From Leptidea sinapis (Eukaryota; Arthropoda; Insecta; Lepidoptera; Pieridae): a stretch of 64,000 nt of DNA. Shown in pieces: positions 54,465 through 64,000 of the stretch (positions are counted from its first letter, which is position 1; the number at the start of each line of letters is the position of its first letter). Below the pieces are notes generated by a model. The model was not told the origin of the DNA. It saw only the letters and a program-made list of their open reading frames with translations, and did not search any database. Made by a program: the position numbers and the translations under genes. The stretch covers positions 3,720,001 through 3,784,000 of the forward strand of contig NC_066272.1 of NCBI RefSeq assembly GCF_905404315.1, written 5' to 3'.

Positions 54465-54655
54465 GTTATAAATCGCATGCAAGGAAGAATTTTGTTTCAG
54501 GTTGTCATGTTTACAGAACAGAGTATTATGGGGTATATAGTAACTATGTCGAAAGTTTTAATAGTTTCCAAGGAAGTACGATAAATCTACGTAATATCAT
54601 GAACGAGTTAAAGAGAAGCGAGACTGGTGAGGAGAAGTATTTAAGCTAAGGCTCT
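54465..54655 (-). repeat. Inverted repeat D, left copy
   Basis: Reverse complement of sequence at 55825-56050: AATACTTCTCCTCACCAGTC, TCTTTAACTCG and ACAACCTGAAACAAAATTCT are shared in the minus direction. The two copies flank about 1.2 kb head to head. Confidence 0.6.
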
Positions 54656-54695
54656 CCTCATTTCTGATTTGAATTTGCAGTTAAACTCCGAGCAG

Positions 54696-55685
54696 ATTGA
54701 GTATATTCCTTCATAAATATGAAGTCTGTGAAGAACTAATATAGCGTTTACACCAGCGTGTGAGTCACGCCCGTAAGTAAAGATATAATACAAACTTATC
54801 TGACTGAGTGTTATTAATGATCTTATAAGCGGGAGATATTAGTTAACATTCAAGTGAGCCTCATGCTCGCCCTTCAGATGGACATCAAAAATATTTTAGT
54901 AGGTTTTTCATTAAATATATTTAAGAATAAGAGTAAATTTAAGAAATTAAGAAAACGTTTTGAGACCAATATTGTGCAAATATTATAAGATCAAATTTAA
55001 AGAAATTTAATGGTCCATTAGTCAGTGATGAAAGCATTGAATTTGCGGAAGCAAATGTTTTTGGAAGTCATTATTTTAACTGATGAAACTCATTTTGTTA
55101 CGTTTCTTATGATGCCTTTTACGAATATAAAATCTTTGGCTTTAAAATATACGACAAATTATTACAAACATCTTAATGTAGTTTAAACAAAAGCTTTGAT
55201 AATTTTAAATTATTAAGAAAGGTACAAGTAACTATAAAAGATGTCAACTATAATATTTTTAATTCTCACTTTACTTATAGCAATTGTAAAAGTGAAAACC
55301 TTTGTATCAAAGTAAAGAAAGTAATTTATGATTGCCTCATATTAATAGTATATTTGATCTGACAAGATATAGGTCGTTTGTATAAATCGATAGAGATCAG
55401 AGTTCCAATAACAATATACTATGGAAGATAATTTATCATATGTTATGATCAATAAGCATTACCCTGTTCATTTTATTTACTGTGGGTATATCATGTTTAA
55501 TGTAGTATAAGTTTTTTATATTTGTAAAAAAATGGTGTTTTATCAACGCAAGTGTTATTACAAACATTAAAATAAATTACTTTTAGAATGATTAAAATGT
55601 ATGTTATTACAGGTATATTTATTTATACAGTAGGTCTTTGCGTAAAAGTTACGTTTTTGTTATTATTTATATAACCCTTAAGCCG
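54696..55685. other. Unassigned AT-rich stretch between D repeats
   Basis: No long frame or repeat recognised. If the D repeats are the ends of one transposon, this is its interior. Confidence 0.45.
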
Positions 55686-55735
55686 CACGCATTTTACCGC
55701 AGTTATCACGGGGAGTGTTCAAAGGGACTTGTTCG
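55686..55735 (+). mobile_element. Tiny BMC1-like relic
   Basis: Codons read FYRSYHGECSKGL, a worn match to the conserved FYRIYHGECSEEL of the BMC1-like C-terminal domain. It is part of an 86-codon frame (55638-55898) otherwise of unknown origin. Confidence 0.4.
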
Positions 55736-55824
55736 GGTTGATACCCGCATGTATTCTCAACTAGAGTATGCCCACGACTTCGATCGTATTAGGTCTTCTC
55801 CACATAGAAAAAAGGCGGTGAACG

Positions 55825-56050
55825 AAAGCCTTAACTTAAATACTTCTCCTCACCAGTCTCGCCTCTCTTTAACTCGATCATTATATTATGAATTATAACT
55901 AATGACATATATATAATTATATTTAAATATTATATAATTATAACTTTCGGCATTATAATATTACCCCAACCTGAAACAAATTTTTATGTTGAATTTATAT
56001 TTATAATATTAAAGTTCGGGATAATCGGGATAATCGTCGGGATGAAAAAT
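55825..56050 (+). repeat. Inverted repeat D, right copy
   Basis: Partner of 54465-54655, beginning GCCTTAACTTAAATACTTCT and continuing through CCAACCTGAAACAAATTTTT to TCGGGATAATCGTCGGGATG. Confidence 0.6.
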
Positions 56051-56209
56051 AATGTTAATCGTAGGATAAATCTTAAAATTAAGTTATAATAACACCCAGT
56101 TTAATTCCCTAAATTAAATTTATTCTGTTAAATGATATTCTGTTAAATGATACTGATGTTAATCGAAGAAAATACTTTAATTTATTTAAATTAACAAAAT
56201 TCCTACACT

Positions 56210-56455
56210 CACGCATTGTTCCGGGTAGGCAGAGACAATAGAATGCCACTTGATTCTATCCTTACAAACCACACGCGCTTCCTCTACATTCATTACTCTT
56301 TTCATACATGCTCGCCGGTAGCGGGTGCTCCGGACCTTTCCCTTTCTCAAAACTTCCCCAATTTGGTCGACGAATGCTCTACAAGGTCTCCCATGACCAA
56401 CTTGCTTTATATATTTGATGCGTCATTCTTACTTCACTCATTCTAATTCAAAATC
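56210..56455. repeat. Probable dispersed lepidopteran repeat
   Basis: GTTCCGGGTAGGCAGAGACA, ATCCTTACAAACCACACGCG, CATGCTCGCCGGTAGCGGGT and CTCTACAAGGTCTCCCATGA match a repeat I remember from several Lepidoptera. No second copy is in this window, so this rests on recall alone. Confidence 0.35.
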
Positions 56456-56468
56456 TAAGCACGGAATA

Positions 56469-57432
56469 TACAGGGTGGACCAAAAGTCCGTTTACATTTG
56501 AATAGGTTGCCGCGTCTAGCAACGGCGGCGGAGGGGGGTGGAAGGGTTACGCATTGCAAGAGCGGCCAATGGAAATTTAGTACCATGGCGTCGTTTAGCG
56601 GTAGTCAACGTGCATTTTGTGTACGCGAGTACTATCGAAACAACGATTCTGCGACCTTAGCTCAACGAAAGTTTTGCAATCATTACAAGATACGACACAA
56701 AAATCAAGCTCCGTCAGGTTTGTTATTTAAAAAATGGGTGCGCAAGTTTGAGAAGACGAGTTCAACAATGTATTTACGTCGATCTGGCCGGCCTAAAACG
56801 TCGAGGGACCCCGAAAACGTGGAGCGAGTAAAATCGTCTGTTCGTGACCAACCTGGACTATCAACTCGAAAGCGGTCTGCTGTCCTTAACGTGCCAAGAT
56901 AATGATGTATTGAACCGCATTCTCAAGAAAGATTTAAGTCTACATTTCTATAAAATCCAAATGGTGCAGGAATTAAGGTCAGGACCATGCCACTAGGTTG
57001 CAGTTTGCGAACGAAATGGTAGAGCGATTCACCAGTTTTACAAACATTTTTTTCTCAATAAGGCACACTTCCACCTAAATGGGCATGTTAATAGACAAAA
57101 TTGTCGTTATTGGAGTGATACTATGTCATGGTGATCAAAAACCCCTGCATTCCAGCCAACCAACCCAGTAACTCTTGACGAAATAAAGGATCGTATTCGC
57201 ACAGAAATCCAAAACATCTCAACAGAAACATGTAAAGTTGTCATCGAAAATTTCCGCTCTAGATTGCAGCAATGCCAGAATAATGAAGGATTGCATATGG
57301 ATGATGTGATTTTTGAAGAAATAAATTCCCCTTTTGTTTACTATCGAAAACAATAAACAATTTTGATATACTGTAGTTAGTTTTTTTTAAATCATCATTC
57401 CAATTATAAACGGACTTTTGGTCCATCCTGTA
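56469..57432 (+). mobile_element. Tc1/mariner-superfamily element with complete terminal repeats
   Basis: Both ends carry the inverted repeat TACAGGGTGGACCAAAAGTC (left; the right end has A for the sixth G), about 26 bp long, and both are flanked by TA, the duplicated target. Total length is 964 bp. It contains a transposase gene with its start but without most of the catalytic core, so it is a non-autonomous internally deleted copy with intact transposase-binding ends. Confidence 0.85.
56585..57356 (+). pseudogene. Transposase with DUF4817-like N-terminus, internally deleted
   Basis: The best start is the ATG at 56585 (MASFSGSQRAFCVREYYRNN), within the open run 56498-56902. The N-terminus is a helix-turn-helix pair with a linker containing RRSGRPKTSRDPENVERVKS, the type found in insect transposases with a DUF4817 domain. 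The frame stops at 56900-56902; decayed codons follow (QFANEMVERFT... near 57005). After about 57145 the C-terminus is readable: PVTLDEIKDRIRTEIQNIST, VIENFRSRLQQCQNNEGLHM, DDVIFEEI. The second and third catalytic acidic residues lie in the missing segment. Confidence 0.75.
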
Positions 57433-57434
57433 TA

Positions 57435-57967
57435 ACATATCACTGAAACACGTCAAACATGCACAAGATAGATCACCGCTATTCATCGAAAGTAAATTGA
57501 AAGCGACTCAGAGCTCAGCCATCAGAAACGATTTAAATCTAGCGGAAATTGAGTATCTATTAACACGTTCTTGTAACCTTAATATTGACTAATAAAAATT
57601 TAAAAATACGATTATTATTGGATAACTCTGTTACAGTTTTGAACCTTAATTAAAACCACATTAAAAATCGTTCAAAACCATGAATGTTTTAGAGCTAGTA
57701 TTTTAATAAAATTCTGAAAACAATTACAAAAAAAGAACTCTCGATCTGGCCACTAAACAAAAACACAAATCGTGAACACTCACTTAAAGGCAGACAAAGG
57801 TGCGCTGCAGTACTTGTGAAATCGTTTTACTTGATTCATTATTAATTATGATTTTAAGACTGCATTTAATACTTCTATAAAGATCAACCAAAATGGCTAA
57901 GCCAGGTGTGTCAAGGTATTAACATTTATTTACTCACATAACACCTAATTTACGAATTTTTAAATGG
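57435..57967. other. Unassigned AT-rich stretch
   Basis: Nothing recognised. Confidence 0.5.

Positions 57968-58004
<37 letters not shown>
57968..58004. repeat. (TA)n microsatellite
   Basis: About 37 bases of alternating TA/AT. Confidence 0.95.
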
Positions 58005-58009
<5 letters not shown>

Positions 58010-58062
58010 ATTCATTAAAGGTTGATGAACTATGTTGCAAGAAAATCACAAGTACTAAAACA

Positions 58063-59383
58063 ATTTTTTTTTTATGGAATAGGAGGACAAACGAGCGTAC
58101 GGGTCACCTGGTGTTAAGTGATCACCGCCGCCCACATTCTCTTGCAACACCAGAGGAATCACAAGAGCGTTGCCGGCCTTTAAGGAAGGTGTACACGCTT
58201 TATTTGAAGGTACCCATGTCGTATCGTCCCGGAGAAACCGCACAAGAAAGCTCATTCCACAGCTTTGTAGTACGAGGGAGAAAGCTTCTTGAAAGCCGCA
58301 CTGTGGAGGACCGCCACACATACAGATGGTGGGAATGATATCCTAACTTGTGGCGTGTCGTGCGAAGGTGAAATTCGGCGGCAGGAATCAGGTTAAACAG
58401 CTCTTCGGAACACTCCCCGTGATAAATGTGGTAGAAGACACACAATGAAGCGTCGTCTCTACGCAACGCCAAGTGATCCAGCCGTTTAGTGGTAAATGTG
58501 CAAACTTGAGTCTTCTGGGGGTTAAATTGGACAAGGTTCAATTTACCCCATTCCGCGACCTTCTCGAGAGAGGACTCGATAGAAGACACAAGTTTCTCCC
58601 TGCACTGGTCGACGATTTCCCGAGAGAGACCTGCATGGCCCGTGTATACGGCATCACCAGTGCTGTCATCTGCATAGCAATGCATGTTGCAGGTGTCCAA
58701 CATATCATTGATATGCAGAAGAAACAGCGTAGGAGATAGCACACAGCCTTGGGGCACTCCAGCATTCACGAGCTTCGGGTTCGAGCAATATCCGTCGACA
58801 ACGACCTGTATGCTACGCCCAGTGAGGAAGCTGGAGGTCCACTTGCACAAGCTCTCGGGAAGCCCAAATGATGGAAGTTTTGAGAGGAGCGCCTTGTGCC
58901 ATACACGATCAAAGGCCTTCGCTATACGCCAGGCCTTCCCCCTTACTTTCAATAGCCGCCGCCCATCCTATGTGTTAGGTATACCAGAAGATCACCTGCC
59001 GACCGTCCATGGCGAAAGCCGTACTGTCGGTCGTTGATCAACTGGTGACCCTCTAGGTATACTAAAAGCTGGCGGCTAATTATGCTCTCCATAATTTTGG
59101 AGAGCAGGGAGGTGATAGCAATAGGCTTGTAGTTCACCGGATCCGAACTGTCTCCTTTTTTTTTGGATCGGATGGACAAGGGCTGACTTCCATGAGTCAG
59201 GGACTACGCCTTTGGAATAAGAGTGCCGGAATAAACGCGTTAGCACCGGCGTCAACTCAGGGGCACACGTTCTAAGCACGATTGGAGAAATGCCATCCGG
59301 CCCGCTCGACTTCCTGACGACCAACGAAAACAGAGCTCGCCTTACAGTTTTCTGTCTGAACTGTACTTCAGGCATATATTATC
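58063..59383 (-). mobile_element. BMC1-like LINE, truncated and internally deleted (copy 5)
   Basis: The 3' A-run (plus-strand T-run) is at 58063-58072, then the shared 3' end, C-terminal domain, RT palm and RT fingers up to about 59383, where 5' truncation occurs. An internal deletion at about 58488 joins the RT end to the C-terminal domain. This copy has the widest RT coverage among the BMC1-like elements here. Confidence 0.85.
58200..59375 (-). pseudogene. BMC1-like RT pseudogene with fused C-terminal domain
   Basis: Three overlapping minus frames make up the protein. 59076-59375 reads VVRKSSGPDGISPIVLRTCA (RT start) and VPDSWKSALVHPI. 58949-59179 reads NYKPIAITSLLSKIMESIIS and DRQYGFRHGRSAGDLLVYLT. 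58200-58952 reads AFDRVWHKALLSKLPSFGLP, VPQGCVLSPT, the catalytic YADDSTGDAV, then jumps at QVCTFTTK to RLDHLALRRD of the C-terminal domain, remaining in frame to DMGTFK. The deletion of roughly 100 codons is in-frame, so 58200-58952 is a continuous 250-codon open frame. Frame breaks near 59150 and 58950 prevent a whole RT. Confidence 0.85.
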
Positions 59384-60098
59384 TTAAGAGATATGAGACA
59401 TTTTAGAATTTAATAAACCGACACCAAAACTTTTAAAAAGTGCATGTTATTAGCAACACACAACAAAAGTGCACTGATCTTTGGCAGTGGCAATAAGAGT
59501 AGGCAGTAATGCCTAAAATTTAATCCATTCAAATAACTAAAACTGCATCGTAAAAGAATATACCGAGATAAAATTAATATTGATCTAGTAAGGTAGATAG
59601 CTACATAAATGTCAAATCCGATGCAGTTTTATCGTATAAAATTACAGTTACTGAACTTTATACACTAGAGAAACATTCATATCTCGCGTTAGTCGTAACT
59701 GTCACATAAATATAACAAATAGAGGAACAGGTGATTGAGGTTATGTGTTCATATGTTACAAATATCTCACATACACACGGATAATGATGTAGAATTCAGA
59801 AGATATGTGTAGAGCTTTTTAAGGATTTAACTGAACTAAAGATGACCTTTGTATGATTAAATTTCTATGCTCTAATTCATAAAATGGGACAAGTTTCATT
59901 AAAATTGTAACGAAACGCATTACTTTATTGTTTCAACAAACTTCAAAACACTTTGAGCAACATGAATAAAATATTTAGTACTTTGATTGCAAGATTGATT
60001 TGTAACTGAAATCTGTTAATATGTTCAGTCATCCTGATATATCTTACAAGGCTTAAATAAAATTTCAAAATTTAAGCGTTTATAGGTAAATTCTAGAA
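59384..60098. other. Unassigned AT-rich stretch
   Basis: Nothing recognised. Confidence 0.5.
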
Positions 60099-60438
60099 AT
60101 GAATAGAAGTGTTATTGGTATAAGTAAAATGTTTGTGTACCGGGCTATTAATAGGTACACTGAGACCTCTTCTGTTTGTGACAGAAAAAGATCTGGCCGT
60201 CCACGTAGTGTTCGTACGAGAAAGGTGGTCAAAGCAGATTTTTTCTCGTGAGATGAAGATAGCACTAAGAATCATGTTGCGTATTTTAAAAGACTTTTTA
60301 TTTGACTTAGGACATGCAACCTGTAAGTGACATACTGGTCATTTCTTAAAATGATAATTTAAAAAGAATAGGATGGTAAAATCAAAACATGTACTCAAGC
60401 GGTATGCAAAGGGAGGTCACAGAAAAAATTTATATACA
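60099..60438 (+). pseudogene. Tc1/mariner-superfamily transposase, N-terminal half fragment
   Basis: From the ATG at 60099 one frame reads MNRSVIGISKMFVYRAINRY then CDRKRSGRPRSVRTRKVVKA, a helix-turn-helix and GRPR linker. After a frame change at about 60238 another frame reads FSREMKIALRIMLRILKDF, the second DNA-binding region. Then TGHFLK (60340) with two stops, and LKRYAKGGHRKNLYT at 60394-60438, just before the first catalytic aspartate would be expected. The catalytic part is not recognisable downstream. It may be the same family as the C-terminal fragment at 52180-52365. Confidence 0.7.
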
Positions 60439-61311
60439 TGCTATATTTAAAAACTCCGATGTCCACCTTCTGGCTTCATCACCAGCCATCGTATTTGCAA
60501 GGCTTTAGAGTTTGATTGGTCGTGTTCGCTTAATATTTCTGTCACCACAATTGAAATGGTAAGAAAAATGAAAAAAAAAATCTGTAGCCTTGTGGTCTTC
60601 ATCATCAGGTTCGCTTCACCATAATATTATTTCTGTATCAATTGCTTATTTCTCTCAGTTTCTTATAGATTCCATCATTTGATGATTTGATTTTTTTAGA
60701 CATTGATTGAAACATTTTTGGGAGTAACAACAAGCCAACAAAAAAAATACAGTGGAATTAAAATCCTTCTTTCTCCTCAACTAACCTCTGCTCGATGGGA
60801 TAATATGTAAACCATGCAGCTAGTCTCAACAAAAAGCATCAAATAAAATATTCCTATACAATTGGACGAAAAAAAAAAGAAAACATTACGACAATTCTCG
60901 TGTAGATCCAATTGTGAGCGCAATAACCCTTCATTCAGTTTGTTACCGCGTCTCTTAGCAGGTATGTCGTAACGTATTACTATACGTATTAATATATTAT
61001 ATATAGTCAGTACCCATTCTGTTAATTAACTAGCCTCTGTTTAATTTTTACAAGTCTCCTGAGTTGCACATTGCAACAGCGTTTGTTTATATTATGTTAA
61101 GGTTTCCTCGCCTTATATGGTATAATTATTTTAGTTCCTTAGATCTTCCTGAGCAAATATACGGTCATGTTACCTACTAATAATTAATAAACATGTATGG
61201 AGCTTTTTGTCGATAAACCATAACATTCTACTGGTTAGCGACATGTTTAATCTTTTTTAAAGGATTAAAATGAAACATCAATATTATAATACAATATAGT
61301 TTTACGAAAAT
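60439..61311. other. Unassigned AT-rich stretch
   Basis: Nothing recognised; 60470-60560 may hold decayed transposase sequence but cannot be aligned by eye. Confidence 0.4.
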
Positions 61312-61583
61312 AGGGGACGAGACGAGGAGGACGTTCACGTGATGGTAATTGATACGCCCTGTCCATTACAATGCAGTGACACTCAGGATTCTTGAAAAAC
61401 GCCAAGAATGACACTACAATTGCGTTCATCACCTTGAGATATGAGATGTAATTTCACTAGCTAAGGAGCCCTTCAGATCGAAATACAATAATAATGTTTA
61501 CACATTAATGCTTTACGGCAGAAATAGGCCCCGTGGTACCCATAATCAAGCCGGCATCCTGTGCATAAGAGCCTCCCACTGGT
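61312..61583 (+). repeat. Dispersed repeat family A
   Basis: GGGGACGAGACGAGGAGGAC, GTAATTGATACGCCCTGTCC, CTTTACGGCAGAAATAGGC and GAGCCTCCCACTGG. Missing about 25 bases of the CTCATTTGCCCAGT region. Confidence 0.75.
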
Positions 61584-63235
61584 GAATATTCATTCAAAAA
61601 TTTCATATCTGCCAATTAGCAGACGAGTGCTGGCATTGGGTAGTCCGCACCTTAAAATAAAACTATAATTGAAAGAATTAAAACGCGTGTATTTACAGCT
61701 GACTTTTTAACATTAATTATTTCGACATGAGTTTCAATATTTCTCTGATTTTACATATTTATAGCTATTGCGTGTTCCCAAATTACTGAATTATTTGAAA
61801 ATAGTTTTGCATTAGCATTTGAAGACCCTAATGGTGCAGTGGTATACTTCACTATCGCTATCAAGAGATTATCCGCTTGGAGGAAGACATATTATATTAA
61901 TAAAAATCCAAAACCAGTTATGGCTAAATAATAGGCCGACGTACCTGAGATCCTAGGCGCGATGGTCTGCATCTGGGGGCCCCCGCTAATTCTCTAGGAA
62001 CTCCTGCTGCTAAGGTGCGTGTTACTTCCTCTCGACGTGTGTAGGAAAAGGATTTATGCGTTGTGTTACACCGAGAACTTAATGCGAGGCAATTAGGTTG
62101 TTGATCACTGATGAAGTCTCAATTTACATATGTATTATATTATGCGTATATTGCGATTTGTGTGCGAACTGTGTTGCTCGGTAACAATTTTTTTATATTA
62201 AGAAGCGCAAGAAATAACTCTCATTAGATTAGCCTCTCAGATGACTTTGCGTCTATTGTCTATGATATCTCTCTGATTTTTGTTTTCTACAGGAAACTGT
62301 CTGCACTATGTTTTGCCATTACCGAATTATAAGAAAGAGAATATAATAAATTGCGTCGCATCCAATACCAATCCAATATCACGGAAGCATTGCTCGTCTT
62401 TTAAGCTCCACAATTTTAAAGGTTTTACAAAGCTATTTAAAATAGACTGATATTATGCTCTAGATTGTTATTAAATGACGTGTGAAATTCTTTTCAAATT
62501 AATTAGCTTAGGTTAGTTTAGTTAGTAAGTTAGATTTAGTAATTTAACAGAAATATTTATAGTGACGATTCAAAACCTCTTAATTTAAGCCTAATGGAAT
62601 AAAGTTTATTTGACTTTGCAAATAATTTTACATTATACCCGACAACTACTGTCTATATCCATTTAACATCACTAAAATTACATGAAGGCTGTAAATATAT
62701 CCTCAGCACTCATGATGCAGGTATTAATTAATATAAGGTCACCAAGCCATTGTGTAAATCTAGGCCATATTGTAAGCCGGCTCGTATTAAGCGGCTGACG
62801 TCATACATCATCTAACAGGCCTGTATCTGATTCGATTGTGTCAGTTTCATGTTCTCAATGTTCGGTGAATCTTGCTTACAAATTCTGTCTCAATTCGACT
62901 TCAATACGTCAACATTCACATAAAATCGTGTATACCTTAACTAATATTGTGAATGCGTACTATATTTTGTTCAACTTAATTGTGTAAGTCATTGTGTAAG
63001 TCCCATTATTTGAGTATTTTTGTTGCATCACTGTGATATAATGCAACTAGAAACAAATATTGAATGTAAGATTAATCATTTATATGATTGGTAATCAATA
63101 TCATATCACATTTACTCATACTATTCTTCCTACTATTACTTCTGTGAATAATATACCAAAATTTGGTCAATGTCATGTTAAAGATTAAAGTATTTGTTTA
63201 CTAATTTCTCATTACAGATCAACTTGTTGTAACTG
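61584..63235. other. Unassigned stretch (1.65 kb)
   Basis: A GC-richer block at 61940-62010 (GATCCTAGGCGCGATGGTCT, CTGGGGGCCCCCGCTAATTC) stands out but is not recognised. No long frame. Confidence 0.45.
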
Positions 63236-63470
63236 TTTCAAGGAGCTTTCTTCCACGTACTACAAAGCTGTGGAATGAGCTTCCTTATGCGGTGTTTCCG
63301 GGACGATACGACATGGGTAAACGGTGATTTCAAAAAAAGGGCGAACACCTTCCTTAAAGGCCGGCAACGCTCTTGTGATTCCTCTGGTGTTGCAAGAGAA
63401 TGTGGGCGGCGGTGATCACTTAACATCAGGTGACCCGTACGCTCGTTTGTCCTCCTATTCCATAAAAAAA
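63236..63470 (+). mobile_element. BMC1-like LINE 3' end (copy 6)
   Basis: Last ~235 bp of the family: TTTCAAGGAGCTTTCTTCCA, CGACATGGGTAAACGGTGAT (a small insertion relative to other copies), CATCAGGTGACCCGTACGCT and an A-run at 63464-63470. Coding potential is limited to worn C-terminal codons. Confidence 0.85.
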
Positions 63471-63535
63471 TACTTTTAACATTCTTATGTGTCATTTCAT
63501 TAACCTAAATGAACATGATTTTGATTGATATAAAT
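63471..63535 (+). repeat. LINE 3' terminal fragment, family C
   Basis: TTAACATTCTTATGTGTCAT, then ATGAACATGATTTTGATTGA, abutting the A-run of the preceding LINE. Resembles 35725-35790. Confidence 0.4.
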
Positions 63536-64000
63536 ATCTAATTTTTATAACCAACTTATAACTCCGATTCAAAACATCTCGTATTAAACTCATACCATGT
63601 CCAGCGTAGGCCTTTCATATTTCTCATTCCAAATACAACAATATTCAAATACACCTAGACCATTTGAACAGAGCTTTATGACGCTAGCTATTTTCAACGA
63701 TGAGAAAATTGTAAAAATATTGTAGTGGGTTTCATGGGGATGTTATTTTCGTTTATGAGCTTTATTTTCACAGACTGATGACTCAATGGCAAAGGTTCTG
63801 TTCAAGTTTATGTGGAATAGAGGAATTTGATGATGGCAAATAGCATGAATTAATGAGTGGGTTCTGTGCAGTTATAAATATTAAATTTTATTTTTTATTA
63901 ATTCCCTAACCTCATCTTACTTAAGTTTTGTATTGCAAAGTATGGGTTTCATTTAATTTAATGGGTGAATGCATAATAGCAGCGCTTTCATTTACCGCAG
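63536..64000. other. Unassigned AT-rich stretch
   Basis: Nothing recognised to the window end. Confidence 0.5.

Overview
The window looks like intergenic or intronic DNA from a moth or butterfly (Lepidoptera). It is AT-rich, with no operons and no long host reading frame. It is packed with transposon families I associate with lepidopteran genomes: Jockey-clade LINEs resembling BMC1 of Bombyx, RTE-type LINEs, Helitrons ending in GGGTCAGCTAG, mariner and Tc1-like elements, and tRNA-derived repeats. Family names come from remembered protein and repeat motifs; no database was searched. Nearly every long reading frame is a broken transposon gene.

Layout. 0.2-0.6 kb: Helitron pieces. 1.9-6.1 kb: an internally deleted BMC1-like LINE split by a second LINE on the minus strand. 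6-20 kb: small relics (RTE 3' ends, tRNA-like repeats, a CA microsatellite, LINE 3' ends). 20-23.6 kb: two defective mariners and one candidate host exon. 23.8-29.7 kb: the best-preserved element, a Ty3/Gypsy retrotransposon with a complete 5' LTR, primer-binding site, Gag-protease, RT-RNase H-integrase, and a truncated 3' LTR. 29.7-36.7 kb: mostly unassigned AT-rich DNA with a stray LTR end, a Helitron, a tRNA-like repeat and several repeat fragments. 36.7-45 kb: more BMC1-like copies, dispersed repeat family A and a composite repeat. 44.8-45.3 kb: a minisatellite built from three alternating units. 45.6-50 kb: a composite inverted repeat, a 100-bp-period tandem repeat and a Helitron end. 50-64 kb: RTE, Jockey-type and BMC1-like LINE copies, a Tc1-like element with intact terminal repeats, and two fragments of another Tc1-like transposase.

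None of these elements looks able to move by itself. The Gypsy copy is young by its LTRs (3 substitutions in about 353 aligned bases) but its coding region is broken in three places. The BMC1-like copies keep their 3' ends but most have lost different internal blocks, usually including reverse transcriptase. No host gene is firmly identified: two stretches (13452-13602 and 21035-21174) have splice-site-like borders and an open frame, and are offered as weak candidates. I saw no CRISPR, operon, canonical tRNA or rRNA gene, and no clear sign of a new biological system. The most unusual structures are the minisatellite, the tRNA-like block inside the LTR, and the head-to-head tRNA-like palindromes.
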